Assembly (NCBI RefSeq): GCF_030718205.1
Contig: NZ_JAUZQF010000025.1
Span: 1-64,000, forward strand
Source of the DNA: Nonomuraea turcica
GTDB taxonomy: Bacteria; Actinomycetota; Actinomycetes; Streptosporangiales; Streptosporangiaceae
Direction: 5' to 3'
Length of the DNA: 64,000 nucleotides
Of the stretch, positions 7,920-16,544 are shown one piece after another; the first letter of the stretch is position 1, and each line of letters starts with the position of its first letter. The notes below the pieces were generated by a model, which worked only from the letters and a program-made list of their open reading frames with translations, had not been told where the DNA came from and searched no databases. Both the position numbers and the translations under genes were made by a program.

Positions 7920-9605
7920 TCAGACCTCGACCACCACGGGGATGATCATCGGCCGTCGCCGGTAGGTGTCGCTCACCCAGCGCCCGACCGTACGCCGGAC
8001 CACCCGGCGGATCTCCTGAATGTCGATCACACCGTCCGCGGCCTTCTCCTCGAGGGCCCGCTGGATCTGCGGAATGAACTCCTCGAACTGCATGGGATCG
8101 ATACCGGACCCGCGAGCATGGATCTCGGGCCCTGCAGTGAGCTTGCCCGTGTTCGAGTCGACCACGACCACGACGGAGATGAACCCCTCGTCGCCCAGGA
8201 TCCTGCGATCCTTCAGCGAGGTGTCGGTGATCTCTCCCACGGAGGTGCCGTCTACGTAGACGTACCCCGCGTGCACCGCGCCGACGATCTTCGCCCTGCC
8301 GTCGACCAGGTCCACCACGACGCCGTCCTCGGCGATCACGATGTGATCGTCGGGGACGCCGGTGAGGGCGGCCAGCTTGGCGTGGGCGCGCAGGTGCCGC
8401 CACTCGCCGTGCACGGGCATGAAGTTCGACGGGCGGGTCAGGTTGAGGACGTAGAGGAGCTCGCCCGCGGCCGCGTGACCAGAGACGTGCACCTTGGCGT
8501 TGCCCTTGTGGACCACCCGGGCGCCCCACCTGGTCAGCCCGTTGATCACCTTGTTGACCGCGGTCTCGTTCCCCGGGACCAGGGACGAGGCCATCAGCAC
8601 GGTGTCGCCCTGGGCGATGCGGATCGGATGATCGCGGTTGGCCATCCTGGACAGCGCCGCCATCGGCTCGCCCTGCGAGCCGGTGCAGATCAGCACCACG
8701 TCCTGCGGTGGCCATTCCTCGATGTCGCGGGAGTCGACGATCAGCTCCGGCGGCACCTTGAGATAGCCGAGGTCGCGGGCCACGCCCATGTTGCGCACCA
8801 TGGATCGGCCGACCAGCGCGACCTTGCGGCGGTGCTTGGCGGCGGCGTCCATGACCTGCTGGATGCGGTGGACGTGCGAGGCGAAGCTGGCCACGATGAC
8901 CCGCTGCTCGGAGGTGCGGATCACCTCGTCGATGACCGGCGCGATCTCCCGCTCGCTGGTGACGAACCCCGGCACCTCGGCGTTGGTGGAGTCGGACATC
9001 AGCAGGTCGACGCCCTCGGTGCCGAGCCTGGCGAAGCCGCCGAGGTCGGTGAGGCGTCCGTCGCTCGGGAGCTGATCCATGCGGAAGTCGCCGGTGTGCA
9101 GGACGATACCCGCCGGCGTTCTGATCGCCACGGCCAGCGCGTCGGGGATCGAGTGGTTGACCGCGAGGAACTCGCAGTCGAAAGGCCCGAAGGCGTGCCG
9201 TTCGCCCTCGACGACCTCGTGTTTGGTCGGCTGGATCCGGTGCTCGGTGAGCTTGGCCTCGATCAGGGCCAGCGTGAGCCTGGATCCGATGAGCGGGATG
9301 TCGCGCCGCAAGCGCAGCAGATACGGCACCGCCCCGATGTGGTCCTCGTGGGCGTGCGTCAGCACCACGGCCTCGACGTCGTCGAGCCGATCCCTGATGT
9401 ATTCGAAGTCGGGCAGGATGAGGTCGACGCCCGGCTGTTCGGGGTCGGGGAACAACACCCCGCAGTCGACGATCAGCAAGCGGCCGTCGTATTCGAAGAC
9501 GGCCATGTTTCTGCCGATCTCCCCCAATCCGCCGAGCGCGACGATGCGCAGGCCGCCATCAGGCAGCGGTGGCGGAGGGCCAAGCTCAGGATGCGGGTGG
9601 CTCAT
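7920..9605 (-). CDS. rnj: Ribonuclease J
   Basis: A 561-residue metallo-beta-lactamase/beta-CASP RNase. The zinc-binding motif HAHEDH spans residues 84-89, preceded by VDCGVLFPD, with further metal ligands in LHTGDFRMD. It acts in the cytoplasm as a 5'-to-3' exonuclease and endonuclease in mRNA decay and rRNA maturation. Length and motifs are normal for the family. It lies 54 bases downstream of dapA on the same strand, the usual actinobacterial dapA-rnj arrangement, and so is probably co-transcribed with it. The strong hairpin at 7871 follows the stop. Confidence 0.95.
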   Translation of the reverse strand: MSHPHPELGPPPPLPDGGLRIVALGGLGEIGRNMAVFEYDGRLLIVDCGVLFPDPEQPGVDLILPDFEYIRDRLDDVEAVVLTHAHEDHIGAVPYLLRLRRDIPLIGSRLTLALIEAKLTEHRIQPTKHEVVEGERHAFGPFDCEFLAVNHSIPDALAVAIRTPAGIVLHTGDFRMDQLPSDGRLTDLGGFARLGTEGVDLLMSDSTNAEVPGFVTSEREIAPVIDEVIRTSEQRVIVASFASHVHRIQQVMDAAAKHRRKVALVGRSMVRNMGVARDLGYLKVPPELIVDSRDIEEWPPQDVVLICTGSQGEPMAALSRMANRDHPIRIAQGDTVLMASSLVPGNETAVNKVINGLTRWGARVVHKGNAKVHVSGHAAAGELLYVLNLTRPSNFMPVHGEWRHLRAHAKLAALTGVPDDHIVIAEDGVVVDLVDGRAKIVGAVHAGYVYVDGTSVGEITDTSLKDRRILGDEGFISVVVVVDSNTGKLTAGPEIHARGSGIDPMQFEEFIPQIQRALEEKAADGVIDIQEIRRVVRRTVGRWVSDTYRRRPMIIPVVVEV

Positions 9606-9659
9606 GCTTGGCCCCCATGGTCAAATCGTGTGCTCAAAACTCCCGGTTCCTCCCCGTTC

Positions 9660-10577
9660 CTATGCGTCTGTCAACTTCACCCCGCCGGCTACCAGGCAAG
9701 CACGCAGCTCGGCGATTTGCTTCTCTGTGGCGTCCACGAGCGGCAGCCGTACCGGACCGACCGGTACGCCGACCATGCTCAGCGCCGCCTTTGCCATGAT
9801 CGCGCCCCCAGCGCGTAGCATGATCCCGTCGACCACCGGGGTCACCTGGCCGTGAATCGCGAGGGCCTGGGCGACGTCGCCGTTCTTGTGCAGGCGAATC
9901 ATGCGTGCCAGCTCGGCTCCCACCACGTGCCCGACGACGCTGACGAACCCGGCCGCGCCGAGCGAGAGCCAGGCGAGGTTGAGCAGGTCATCACCGGAGT
10001 AGAAGGCGAGGTTTGTAGCCGTCATCACCTGGCTCCCGGCGAACAGGTCACCCTTGGCATCCTTCACGGCCACAATACGCTCATGCTGCGCGAGCCTGAT
10101 CAGGGTCTCGGTCTTGATCGGTACGCCGCTCCGCCCCGGAATGTCGTACAGCATCACGGGAAGCTCGGTCGCGTCGGCGACAGCGGAGAAGTGCCGGTAC
10201 AACCCCTCCTGTGGGGGCTTGTTGTAATACGGCGTCACCACCAGCAGCCCGTGTGCCCCGGCACGCGCCGCCTGCTTCGCAAGCTCGACGCTGTGGCGGG
10301 TGTCGTTGGTGCCCGCGCCGGCCACCACGGTCGCGCGATCGCCGACCGCGTCGAGGACGGCGCTGACGATGCGCTGCTTCTCCTCGTCGGAGGTGGTGGG
10401 CGACTCACCGGTCGTCCCGTTCACGATCAAACCGTCGTTATGCTGCTCATCCACCAGATAGATGGCAAGGCGGCGCACAGCGACGTAATCGACCTCGCCG
10501 TCGGGGGTGAACGGCGTGACCATCGCGGTCAGCATGCGGCCGAAGGGTGCGTCCGTGGTTCCAGTTGGCGATGCCAT
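9660..10577 (-). CDS. dapA: 4-hydroxy-tetrahydrodipicolinate synthase
   Basis: A 305-residue TIM-barrel enzyme that condenses pyruvate with aspartate semialdehyde, the first committed step of lysine and diaminopimelate synthesis. Schiff-base lysine K172 is in VAVKDAKGD; catalytic Tyr144 is in LYDIPGRSG; GTTGES and the YYNKPPQEG segment are conserved. I start at ATG 10577 because this gives the standard N-terminus; an upstream in-frame start at 10670 adds 31 unlikely residues. The Shine-Dalgarno is weak. It precedes rnj, probably in one operon. Confidence 0.95.
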   Translation of the reverse strand: MASPTGTTDAPFGRMLTAMVTPFTPDGEVDYVAVRRLAIYLVDEQHNDGLIVNGTTGESPTTSDEEKQRIVSAVLDAVGDRATVVAGAGTNDTRHSVELAKQAARAGAHGLLVVTPYYNKPPQEGLYRHFSAVADATELPVMLYDIPGRSGVPIKTETLIRLAQHERIVAVKDAKGDLFAGSQVMTATNLAFYSGDDLLNLAWLSLGAAGFVSVVGHVVGAELARMIRLHKNGDVAQALAIHGQVTPVVDGIMLRAGGAIMAKAALSMVGVPVGPVRLPLVDATEKQIAELRACLVAGGVKLTDA

Positions 10578-10690
10578 AGTGCGAACGCTACCTGGATTCG
10601 GAAATCCATTGGACGCCGCCACCCCGCTTTGCCTGCCTGGAGCCGCTCTTCGACCGCTTTCGCCCGGCATTTTCGCCGGCCGACGGCACC

Positions 10691-11137
10691 CTAGCCGGGC
10701 AGTTCGATCTGGTACCTGATGAAGCCCCGGTTCTCGCTCACTCTGTCGTACAGGCGGCGGGCCGTGCTGTTCGACTCATGCGTGTTCCAGTACACGCGTG
10801 AGCAGCCGCGCTCCCGCGCCCACCCGGTCACGGCTTCGATCAACGCCCGTCCCACACCCCTGCCGCGCACGTCCCGCGCGGTGAACAGATCCTGCAGGTA
10901 GCAGACGTCGGTGTCGGGGGCCGACGTATTGCCATGAGTGAGGAAATGCGCGATCCCGACAAGCCCCCCATCCAGCCTCGCCCCGAGGGCATGCAGCCGG
11001 GTGTCCGCCTGGAACTCCGCCCATGCCCGGTCGTACATCTTGTCCGGCTCGCTCCGCTCATAGAAGTCGATGTACGCGCGGAACAGGCGCTCCCAGGCAT
11101 CCCGATCGGATGGAAGGAGTTTGCCGATAGTGATCAT
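10691..11137 (-). CDS. GNAT family N-acetyltransferase
   Basis: A 148-residue acetyltransferase. The start ATG 11137 has GGGGAGG four bases upstream. The acetyl-CoA binding loop is RDVRGRGVGRALIEAV (R/Q-x-x-G-x-G/A), preceded by a beta strand with LQDLFTA and followed by YWNTHESNSTARRLYDRV, the typical fourth-motif helix. The substrate is unknown. It lies upstream of dapA on the same strand with a 113-base gap, which leaves room for a separate dapA promoter. Confidence 0.88.
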   Translation of the reverse strand: MITIGKLLPSDRDAWERLFRAYIDFYERSEPDKMYDRAWAEFQADTRLHALGARLDGGLVGIAHFLTHGNTSAPDTDVCYLQDLFTARDVRGRGVGRALIEAVTGWARERGCSRVYWNTHESNSTARRLYDRVSENRGFIRYQIELPG

Positions 11138-11318
11138 TAGGCCTCCCCAGGAAGGGCGTACGGCTGGAACAAGACGCCACAACCTAGGAGAGAACGGCCC
11201 TCCGCACTACGGCCACTCTGCGGCGATCCGGGCCGACCACTTGCCCGCCGCACCGCCGAACCAGCCCAAGCCACCGCCGGCCCTCGGGCACCGGCCGGTC
11301 AAGGGGCGGTCATTGGAA

Positions 11319-11362
11319 GAGGTCGCCGATATGTGCTCGGGGGTACACACATCGACGACCTC
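11319..11362. promoter_or_regulatory. Imperfect 17-bp inverted repeat near GntR gene
   Basis: GAGGTCGCCGATATGTG (11319-11335) pairs with CACACATCGACGACCTC (11346-11362) at 15 of 17 positions around a 10-base spacer. It lies in the roughly 390-base divergent gap between the GNAT gene and the GntR regulator at 11524. It may be the regulator's own operator or a stem-loop in the leader of one transcript. The rest of the gap shows no gene. Confidence 0.4.
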
Positions 11363-11523
11363 TACCGGAGAATCGGCGCCCCTTACATCTGCGTTACAGG
11401 GTTTCTCCGATAATTTTCCGCCATGGCAAAGTTGGGGCTCCAACAGTCATCGATGACGGTCGGTTACCTGCCGAATACGGCAACATGGGGCAACGCCTCA
11501 CACGAACCCCCAGGGATGGACTA

Positions 11524-12240
11524 GTGGCCACCTCAGATCCCGTCTACCTGCGTGTCGTCGAAGACATCCGGCGACAGATAACCGACGGCAGCCTTCCCCC
11601 AGGCGCGCCCATTCCCTCGCGCGCTCAGCTGACCCGCAAGTATCAGGTCGGCGAGACCGCCGCCCGTCACGCGCTGCGCGTGCTGGCGGGCGAAGGCCTC
11701 ATCATCGGCCGCGTCGGGTCGGGCCATTACGTCAGGGAACGCCCCGACCTGACATCACTGCGCCGATGGCGTTACCTCGATCACCCCGCCCCGTTCGCGG
11801 CCGACCTGCAGTCACAGGGCAGGCGCGTGACCTGGGACTGGCACAGCGAGCCGATCGACGCGGGCCCCGACATCGCCAGACGGCTCCGCCTCCAGGAGTC
11901 GACCCCGCTCACCAAAACCCGCTACGTCTTCCGCGCCGACGGCAGACCCCTCCAGCTCGCCACCTCCTACGAGCCGCTGGAGTTCGCCCCCCATTCGGAC
12001 GAGGAACGGCGGAGCCTGGTCGCCAGGATGTACGCGCACGGCGTAAAGATCACCGAGATCGTCGAGAGCGTGCACACCCGCGTGCCCCGCCCGGGCGAGA
12101 GTGACGCGCTGGACCTGGCGGCGGGCGTTCACGTGCTGCACGTCGAACGCACCCACTGGGCGGGCGATCGCCCCGTGGAGACGAGCGACATCGTCATCCC
12201 GGGCGACCGTTTCCGGGTCACATACAGCATGCCCATTTAG
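11524..12240 (+). CDS. GntR-family regulator with UTRA domain (HutC subfamily)
   Basis: A 238-residue repressor. GTG 11524 is preferred because AGGGA lies seven bases upstream; ATG 11485 in the same frame adds 13 residues without a ribosome-binding site. Residues ~5-70 form the winged helix (SDPVYLRVVEDIRRQI, PSRAQLTRKYQVGETAARHALRVL, VGSGHYVRE). The C-terminal UTRA domain ends with HVLHVERTHWAGDRPVETSDIV, typical of HutC-type effector-binding domains. No metabolic operon adjoins it, so the ligand cannot be guessed. A hairpin follows the stop. Confidence 0.88.
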   Translation: MATSDPVYLRVVEDIRRQITDGSLPPGAPIPSRAQLTRKYQVGETAARHALRVLAGEGLIIGRVGSGHYVRERPDLTSLRRWRYLDHPAPFAADLQSQGRRVTWDWHSEPIDAGPDIARRLRLQESTPLTKTRYVFRADGRPLQLATSYEPLEFAPHSDEERRSLVARMYAHGVKITEIVESVHTRVPRPGESDALDLAAGVHVLHVERTHWAGDRPVETSDIVIPGDRFRVTYSMPI

Positions 12241-12246
12241 AACGGA

Positions 12247-12281
12247 AGGCTCCGGGCAGGCCCGCCTCCCGCCCGGAGCCT
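12247..12281 (+). terminator. Hairpin after GntR gene
   Basis: AGGCTCCGGGC (12247-12257) is the exact reverse complement of GCCCGGAGCCT (12271-12281), with a 13-base loop. It starts seven bases after the regulator's stop codon, the expected position for a terminator. There is no T-tract. Confidence 0.7.
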
Positions 12282-12599
12282 CCGCTTGGCCTGCCTCGAC
12301 CGACCGCCGACACCGCACCGGCGAAATCCATCCCCGTCCGTTTCGGGAATCGGCGCCCGGTCATCATCCACATCCCACCGAAGGCCAATCGTCACGTCAG
12401 CGGCGAAGGTACAATCCTCGCTCTCGAACATGGTCGCCCAGCACCTGGAGTCGCGCCCCGCCTCAGGCGGACTGGCCGCCGCCCTCATCTCCGAGGCCGG
12501 CAACTCTTCCTCCTGACTGGGCCGGCTACCCCATATACAACGAACGCGCAGGTCAGAGATTGTCGGTGCGCGTTGATACAACGGTCGCGGAGGTTGCCG
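12282..12599. other. Intergenic stretch before radC
   Basis: About 318 bases. A short plus-strand frame ends with TGA at 12514-12516 and its last ~30 codons have very GC-rich third positions, which could mark a tiny peptide (from ATG 12430) or the remnant of a gene. I see no Shine-Dalgarno sequence before it and do not recognise the peptide, so no gene is called. The promoter and the GGAGG leader of radC lie at the right end. Confidence 0.35.
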
Positions 12600-13256
12600 A
12601 TGCGACTCAAAGACCTGTCCAAACACGACCGGCCCCGCGAACGGCTCATGTCCAACGGCGCGACCGCCCTGGCCGACCGCGAGCTGCTGGCCGTGATTCT
12701 CGGCTCGGGATTCCGTGGTTCGAGCGCCCTGGACCTGGCCACCCAGGTGATCGACCACTGCGGAGACCTGGACGGGCTCGGCCGTTCCGACCCCCATCGG
12801 CTGCTGACCGTGCCAGGCGTCGGCCCGGCCAAGGCCGCGAGAGTGGCCGCGGCCTTCCATCTCGCGCGCCGTGCGAAGGACTGGCCCGAGCGAGAGCGCA
12901 TCACCAGCACCACCGACCTGGCCAACCACTGCGCTCCGCTCCTGCACGGCCATACCCAGGAGCGCCTCGTCATGGTGGTGTGCGACACCGGCGGCCGCAT
13001 ACTGAAACGCTCGGTCGTCACCGAGGGTGGCGCCGACCACACGGCGCTGCCGATCCGAGAGATGATCACAGAGGTGCTCACCACGGGCGGCGCGATCTTC
13101 GGCCTCGCCCACAACCACCCGAGCGGCTCCCTCGACCCGAGCGCCGCCGACCTCGAGGCGACATCCCGCCTCATCGAGGCCGCGGAAACAGTCGGCCTGC
13201 GACTCCTCGACCACCTGATCATCACAGACGCCGCCTGGAGACGGATCCCCATCTAA
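12600..13256 (+). CDS. radC: RadC family protein (JAB/MPN domain)
   Basis: A 218-residue protein from ATG 12600, with GGAGG six bases upstream. The N-terminal helix-hairpin-helix part has LLTVPGVGPAKAARVAAAF; the C-terminal JAMM domain has H171-N-H173-P-S-G followed by D184, the metal-binding triad of this family. RadC proteins are often carried near mobile elements, and their original DNA-repair assignment is doubtful; a metallo-hydrolase or DNA-associated role is the safest description. It stands alone, followed by a gene-poor stretch. Confidence 0.88.
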   Translation: MRLKDLSKHDRPRERLMSNGATALADRELLAVILGSGFRGSSALDLATQVIDHCGDLDGLGRSDPHRLLTVPGVGPAKAARVAAAFHLARRAKDWPERERITSTTDLANHCAPLLHGHTQERLVMVVCDTGGRILKRSVVTEGGADHTALPIREMITEVLTTGGAIFGLAHNHPSGSLDPSAADLEATSRLIEAAETVGLRLLDHLIITDAAWRRIPI

Positions 13257-13991
13257 ACCCATTCCACCCACCCACCGACCATCAAAGGGAATGATCCCGT
13301 GCATAGCGCCGAACAACAGTTTTCCAAGCGCAGGCCATGAGAACCTAATGGCGCGGGTAGGCCGATACGGACGTCAGCCGGCCATTACTCGTCGTGGCGT
13401 GGTCCTGTGCCTCCTGGCAGGCGCGGGGCCAGGTCCACGCTTCCGCGCCAACCCCAGGCGGGGCGCATCTCGGTCGCGTCGGCGGTTCCCTTTGACCGGG
13501 GCGCTTCGCCTTGGGTTGCGCGAAAGTGCACAGCGCGTGAGGAACAGCGGCTTCACGCGCTTTGGCAGGGGTGCCCATATGCGGCAAATCTGCGCAGTTG
13601 CCCCAATCCGGGCCCCCTGCCACACCTCTTGTCTATGCCGCTTGCCCATAATTCGGATGAAATCCCCGGATAGCAGCAAATAACTTGGGCGATCAGTCAT
13701 GTTTTGCCGCGCGGAACGCTCTTAGGATGTCAGGACACCGACGTTGACAGGATCCATGCGCGTTCTCGCCCGTGGCCGCATCTATAGGTCGTTACGCCGG
13801 CAGGCGCGGCGCTCCTGGATGACGCCTGCCGGGAACAGACAGGCCTGGCCCGAAGAACCTGTCCTCTTGAACGGGCACGGCATAAAGGCCATGGACCCGC
13901 GAATCATGACTTTGTGAAGCGCCCTTAGATCCCTTGATCACGAAAGCCATGCATCCCGGCTCGACGGCAGCAGGAGAGCCGGGAACTCGCG
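13257..13991. other. Gene-poor stretch after radC
   Basis: About 735 bases without a supportable gene. Short overlapping open frames exist on both strands (for example around 13374-13700 and 13792-14025), but they are basic, low-complexity, lack ribosome-binding sites and match nothing I know. The stretch may be decayed coding sequence or regulatory DNA. No tRNA, CRISPR or clear inverted repeat was seen. Confidence 0.4.
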
Positions 13992-14297
13992 TCACCAGGC
14001 CAATCCCTCCATCAGCTTGGTCCACATGATCAATGCTTTGGCGTACCGAAATGGCTCGCTCTCGTTCACCAGCACCCTTGCGCCAAGCCGTTGCGTCCTA
14101 CGGATGAAGAGCAGACCCCCTGCCTGGCACAGCTCGTAGAACGTGGGCTGACAGTCGCACGTGTACGCCCGGACACGTACGCGGTCGACAGTCGATTGAA
14201 CAGGGGCCCACCTCAGCACCGTGTGGTTGGGGCGCGGCTCCGGCACGTGAACGCCGAGACAGGAGTCATCACTTGGCGGCGGAAGAAGTTCAGCCAT
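13992..14297 (-). CDS. Small conserved hypothetical protein (CDCQPTFYELC motif)
   Basis: A 101-residue protein of unknown function. Its core reads RVRAYTCDCQPTFYELCQAG then GLLFIRRTQR; the C-x-C...C spacing could bind metal. Similar short proteins are, to my recollection, encoded next to GntR-type regulators in Streptosporangiaceae and Streptomyces. It is divergent from the tandem-winged-helix GntR gene at 14378, with an 80-base shared promoter region containing the direct repeats at 14326-14355, so the regulator probably controls it. No clear Shine-Dalgarno precedes ATG 14297. Confidence 0.6.
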   Translation of the reverse strand: MAELLPPPSDDSCLGVHVPEPRPNHTVLRWAPVQSTVDRVRVRAYTCDCQPTFYELCQAGGLLFIRRTQRLGARVLVNESEPFRYAKALIMWTKLMEGLAW

Positions 14298-14325
14298 GTA
14301 GGGAGCATACGTCTGCTTGTCTTCT

Positions 14326-14355
14326 TCTGTCTATCTAGCAAGAGGACTCTGTCTA
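14326..14355. promoter_or_regulatory. Direct repeats TCTGTCTA in divergent promoter
   Basis: TCTGTCTA occurs at 14326-14333 and again at 14348-14355. The spacing is 22 bases, about two helical turns, so both copies face the same side of the DNA. They lie between the divergent starts of the small protein (14297) and the GntR gene (14378). This is a good candidate operator for the double-winged-helix regulator, whose two DNA-binding domains could read direct repeats. Confidence 0.45.
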
Positions 14356-14377
14356 CACGGGCCGGAGGATATGAGGC

Positions 14378-14884
14378 ATGTTGTACCTCTTGGCCTATGT
14401 TGCCTATGTGCTCGACTACGACGGTGACACCCACATCTACCTTCAGATCGCCGAAATCCTTCGGCGCCGAGTCTCTGGGCTGTCGTCCGGACACCCCGTG
14501 CCGAGCGAGGCGGACATCCAGCAGGAATTCGGGGTCGCCAGGACCACCGCCAGACGTGCGATTCACGTACTGCGCGAGGAAGGGCTCGTCTACACCGTTC
14601 AGGGCGAAGGCGCCTTCGTCGGCACACCCGACGAAGCCCCTCGCAAGAAGCGAAAAGTGCCGCTCTACCAGCAAATCGCGACAGACATCGCCGAGCAGAT
14701 CAAGGTGGGAGAGTACCTACCACGACGACCTATACCGGGAGAGTCCGCGCTAGTGCAGCAGTACGACGTTGCGCGGGAAACAGTACGGCGCGCTATGTCA
14801 CTCTTGCGCGAGCAAGGGTGGATCTACACCGTTGCACAGCGCGGCAGCTACGTCTCCCCCAAGGAGTCGTGGCCCCAGGCGTGA
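14378..14884 (+). CDS. GntR-type regulator with two winged helices, copy 1
   Basis: A 168-residue protein made of two GntR winged-helix domains and no effector domain. Domain 1 covers about residues 18-82 (THIYLQIAEILRRRV, PSEADIQQEFGVARTTARRAI, VQGEGAFVG); domain 2 about 92-160 (VPLYQQIATDIAEQI, ESALVQQYDVARETVRRAM, YTVAQRGSYVS). ATG 14378 has GGAGG nine bases upstream; GTG 14408 aligns better with the paralogue's start and is an alternative. The following gene is a duplicate. Without a ligand domain, repression would have to be relieved by competition or degradation. Confidence 0.82.
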   Translation: MLYLLAYVAYVLDYDGDTHIYLQIAEILRRRVSGLSSGHPVPSEADIQQEFGVARTTARRAIHVLREEGLVYTVQGEGAFVGTPDEAPRKKRKVPLYQQIATDIAEQIKVGEYLPRRPIPGESALVQQYDVARETVRRAMSLLREQGWIYTVAQRGSYVSPKESWPQA

Positions 14885-14919
14885 CTTTACTCGCCTGCTT
14901 GTATCGAGACGTCTACGAT

Positions 14920-15405
14920 ATGAGCATGCTCGACCGCCACGGGCCCGTCCCGCTCTACATGCAGGTCGCCGAGATCATCGAGGAACAGATCGCCAGCGGG
15001 ATGTTGCCCGCAGGAGAGGCCGTTCCAAGCGAGGCGGCTATGGAGGCCGAATACGGCATAGCAAGGACGACCGCGCGAAGGGTGGCACGAGAGCTCCGCC
15101 AGCGTCAGCTCGTCCATACCGTTCAAAGCGAGGGCACATTCGTCGGTCCTCTCGGCGTGCCCCGCATGAAGGAGACGAGAGCTGTGTACGTGGGCATCGC
15201 GAACGACATCGTTGCTCGGATCAAACGCGGTGAGCTCCGACCGAATCGGGCAATACCCAGCGAGAAGACGCTGATGCAGCGGCACGGCGTCGCCAAGGTC
15301 ACGGCGCGGAAGGCTGTCGCGCACCTGCGGGAGCAGGGATGGGTCTTCACAGTGCCCTACCGCGGCACCTACGTATCCGATCCAGGGGACTGGCCCAGCG
15401 AATAG
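14920..15405 (+). CDS. GntR-type regulator with two winged helices, copy 2
   Basis: A 161-residue paralogue of the preceding gene with the same two-domain layout: VPLYMQVAEIIEEQIASG and SEAAMEAEYGIARTTARRVA in domain 1, GIANDIVARIKRGEL and EKTLMQRHGVAKVTARKAVA in domain 2, ending YRGTYVSDPGDWP where copy 1 has QRGSYVSPKESWP. I start at ATG 14920, 35 bases after the first stop; upstream in-frame codons overlap copy 1 and read as its shadow. No clear Shine-Dalgarno is seen, so it may be translated by coupling or from a short leader. A tandem duplication followed by divergence is the simplest origin. Confidence 0.8.
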   Translation: MSMLDRHGPVPLYMQVAEIIEEQIASGMLPAGEAVPSEAAMEAEYGIARTTARRVARELRQRQLVHTVQSEGTFVGPLGVPRMKETRAVYVGIANDIVARIKRGELRPNRAIPSEKTLMQRHGVAKVTARKAVAHLREQGWVFTVPYRGTYVSDPGDWPSE

Positions 15406-15475
15406 CCGAGCGCGCCGGGCGTGCCGGATTCGAGGACGCGGAGTCCGTCCATGCGAGGCCACAGGGCGCCCGATC

Positions 15476-16498
15476 CTAGAAGACCGGGATGATCTCTTCC
15501 GGATCGATGAACTCGACCGGCACGCCTTCCAGGTCCAGCTCAGGAATGGCGGGGAAGGCGATCCCCCAGCGTTCCACGATGGCGCGGATCTTGGCCATGG
15601 CGACGCGCCAGTTCTCGGCCTGTTCCTCATACGACAACACCCCCAGCCCAGCGTCTCTGGCGTGGTTCATGAGGACGCGGTGGTTGGGGAGGAAGTAGGG
15701 CGGGAGTTCCCAGAAGCCTTCCGGGGGCTCCCAGAGGATCATGCTGAGGAAGACGAAGCCGGCTCTGAGCTGGCGGGTGATGAGGGTGCGGATCTCGTCC
15801 GTGAGACCCGGCCATTCGTTTTCCAGAATGGTCATGCAGATCTGCAGGTGGCGGGACTCGTCGCGGCCGATGCGGTGGAACATCTCGCTGAAGACCGGGT
15901 GCTGGGTGCCTGACGCCATGCCCCTGAACAGCGTGGAGGCGGCCATCTCGCCCATCATGAAACTGGTGAAGAGCACCGGGAGCGAGTATTTGCCCACGGC
16001 CGCGGTATAGCCGTTCCAGTAGCGGCCGCCGTTGTGGTAGAGCCAGCCGATGTTGTTGTGGGCGGCTGATTCGAGATCGTCCGACGGGGTCCAGTCGAGC
16101 GGGCCGCCCGGCCAGAGTTTGGCGATGGTGCGCTGGCAGCACTCCTCGTGGTTCATCTCATCGCGGGTGATGGAGAAGAAGCACTTCCTGACCGGATCCT
16201 CTTCATGTTTCTCGAAGGCCTGGATCGTGGCGCGGGCGAAGACGGCCGGTCCCGAGGCGTCGAAGTTGGCCAGGACCGCGAACCAGTACATGATCCCGAG
16301 GCGCTGCTCCCGGGTGAAGTCCTCCGCGTTCAGGCCGTCCCAGGGAAGGTCGGCCGGATTCCAGACCATGCGCTTGGACTTCTCGTAGATGGCGGCGAGC
16401 TTCTCCGTCTCGACGCGCCATTCCATGGGATAGATGTTGGGCTGCGGGATTTCCGGCGCTGGCCAGAAGCCGCCCTCCGGGATCGTGAGGTCCGCCAT
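15476..16498 (-). CDS. Ferritin-like diiron protein of unknown substrate
   Basis: A 340-residue soluble protein. Two ExxH motifs typical of ferritin-like diiron carboxylate enzymes are visible: E114-M-N-H117 (SITRDEMNHEECC) and E214-S-R-H217 (IGRDESRHLQI). E184 in FMMGEMAAS and D80 or a nearby residue are candidates for the remaining carboxylates. This is the fold of ribonucleotide reductase R2, R2lox and AurF-type oxygenases, but it matches none closely enough to name a reaction. AGGAGG lies nine bases before ATG 16498. The EamA transporter gene ends 46 bases upstream on the same strand, so the two may be co-transcribed. Confidence 0.75.
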   Translation of the reverse strand: MADLTIPEGGFWPAPEIPQPNIYPMEWRVETEKLAAIYEKSKRMVWNPADLPWDGLNAEDFTREQRLGIMYWFAVLANFDASGPAVFARATIQAFEKHEEDPVRKCFFSITRDEMNHEECCQRTIAKLWPGGPLDWTPSDDLESAAHNNIGWLYHNGGRYWNGYTAAVGKYSLPVLFTSFMMGEMAASTLFRGMASGTQHPVFSEMFHRIGRDESRHLQICMTILENEWPGLTDEIRTLITRQLRAGFVFLSMILWEPPEGFWELPPYFLPNHRVLMNHARDAGLGVLSYEEQAENWRVAMAKIRAIVERWGIAFPAIPELDLEGVPVEFIDPEEIIPVF

Positions 16499-16544
16499 GT
16501 TGTGACACCTCCTCCCCCAATCCTGCGGGGCAGCGTCACGGCTT

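Noticed and set aside
7797..9818. Long plus-strand frame opposite rnj
   Set aside because: Antisense shadow of RNase J; no ribosome-binding site and no recognisable protein features, whereas rnj has full motifs.
12286..12516. Small plus-strand gene of about 76 codons before radC
   Set aside because: Only its last ~30 codons look coding; the upstream part is low-complexity, there is no ribosome-binding site and no family match.
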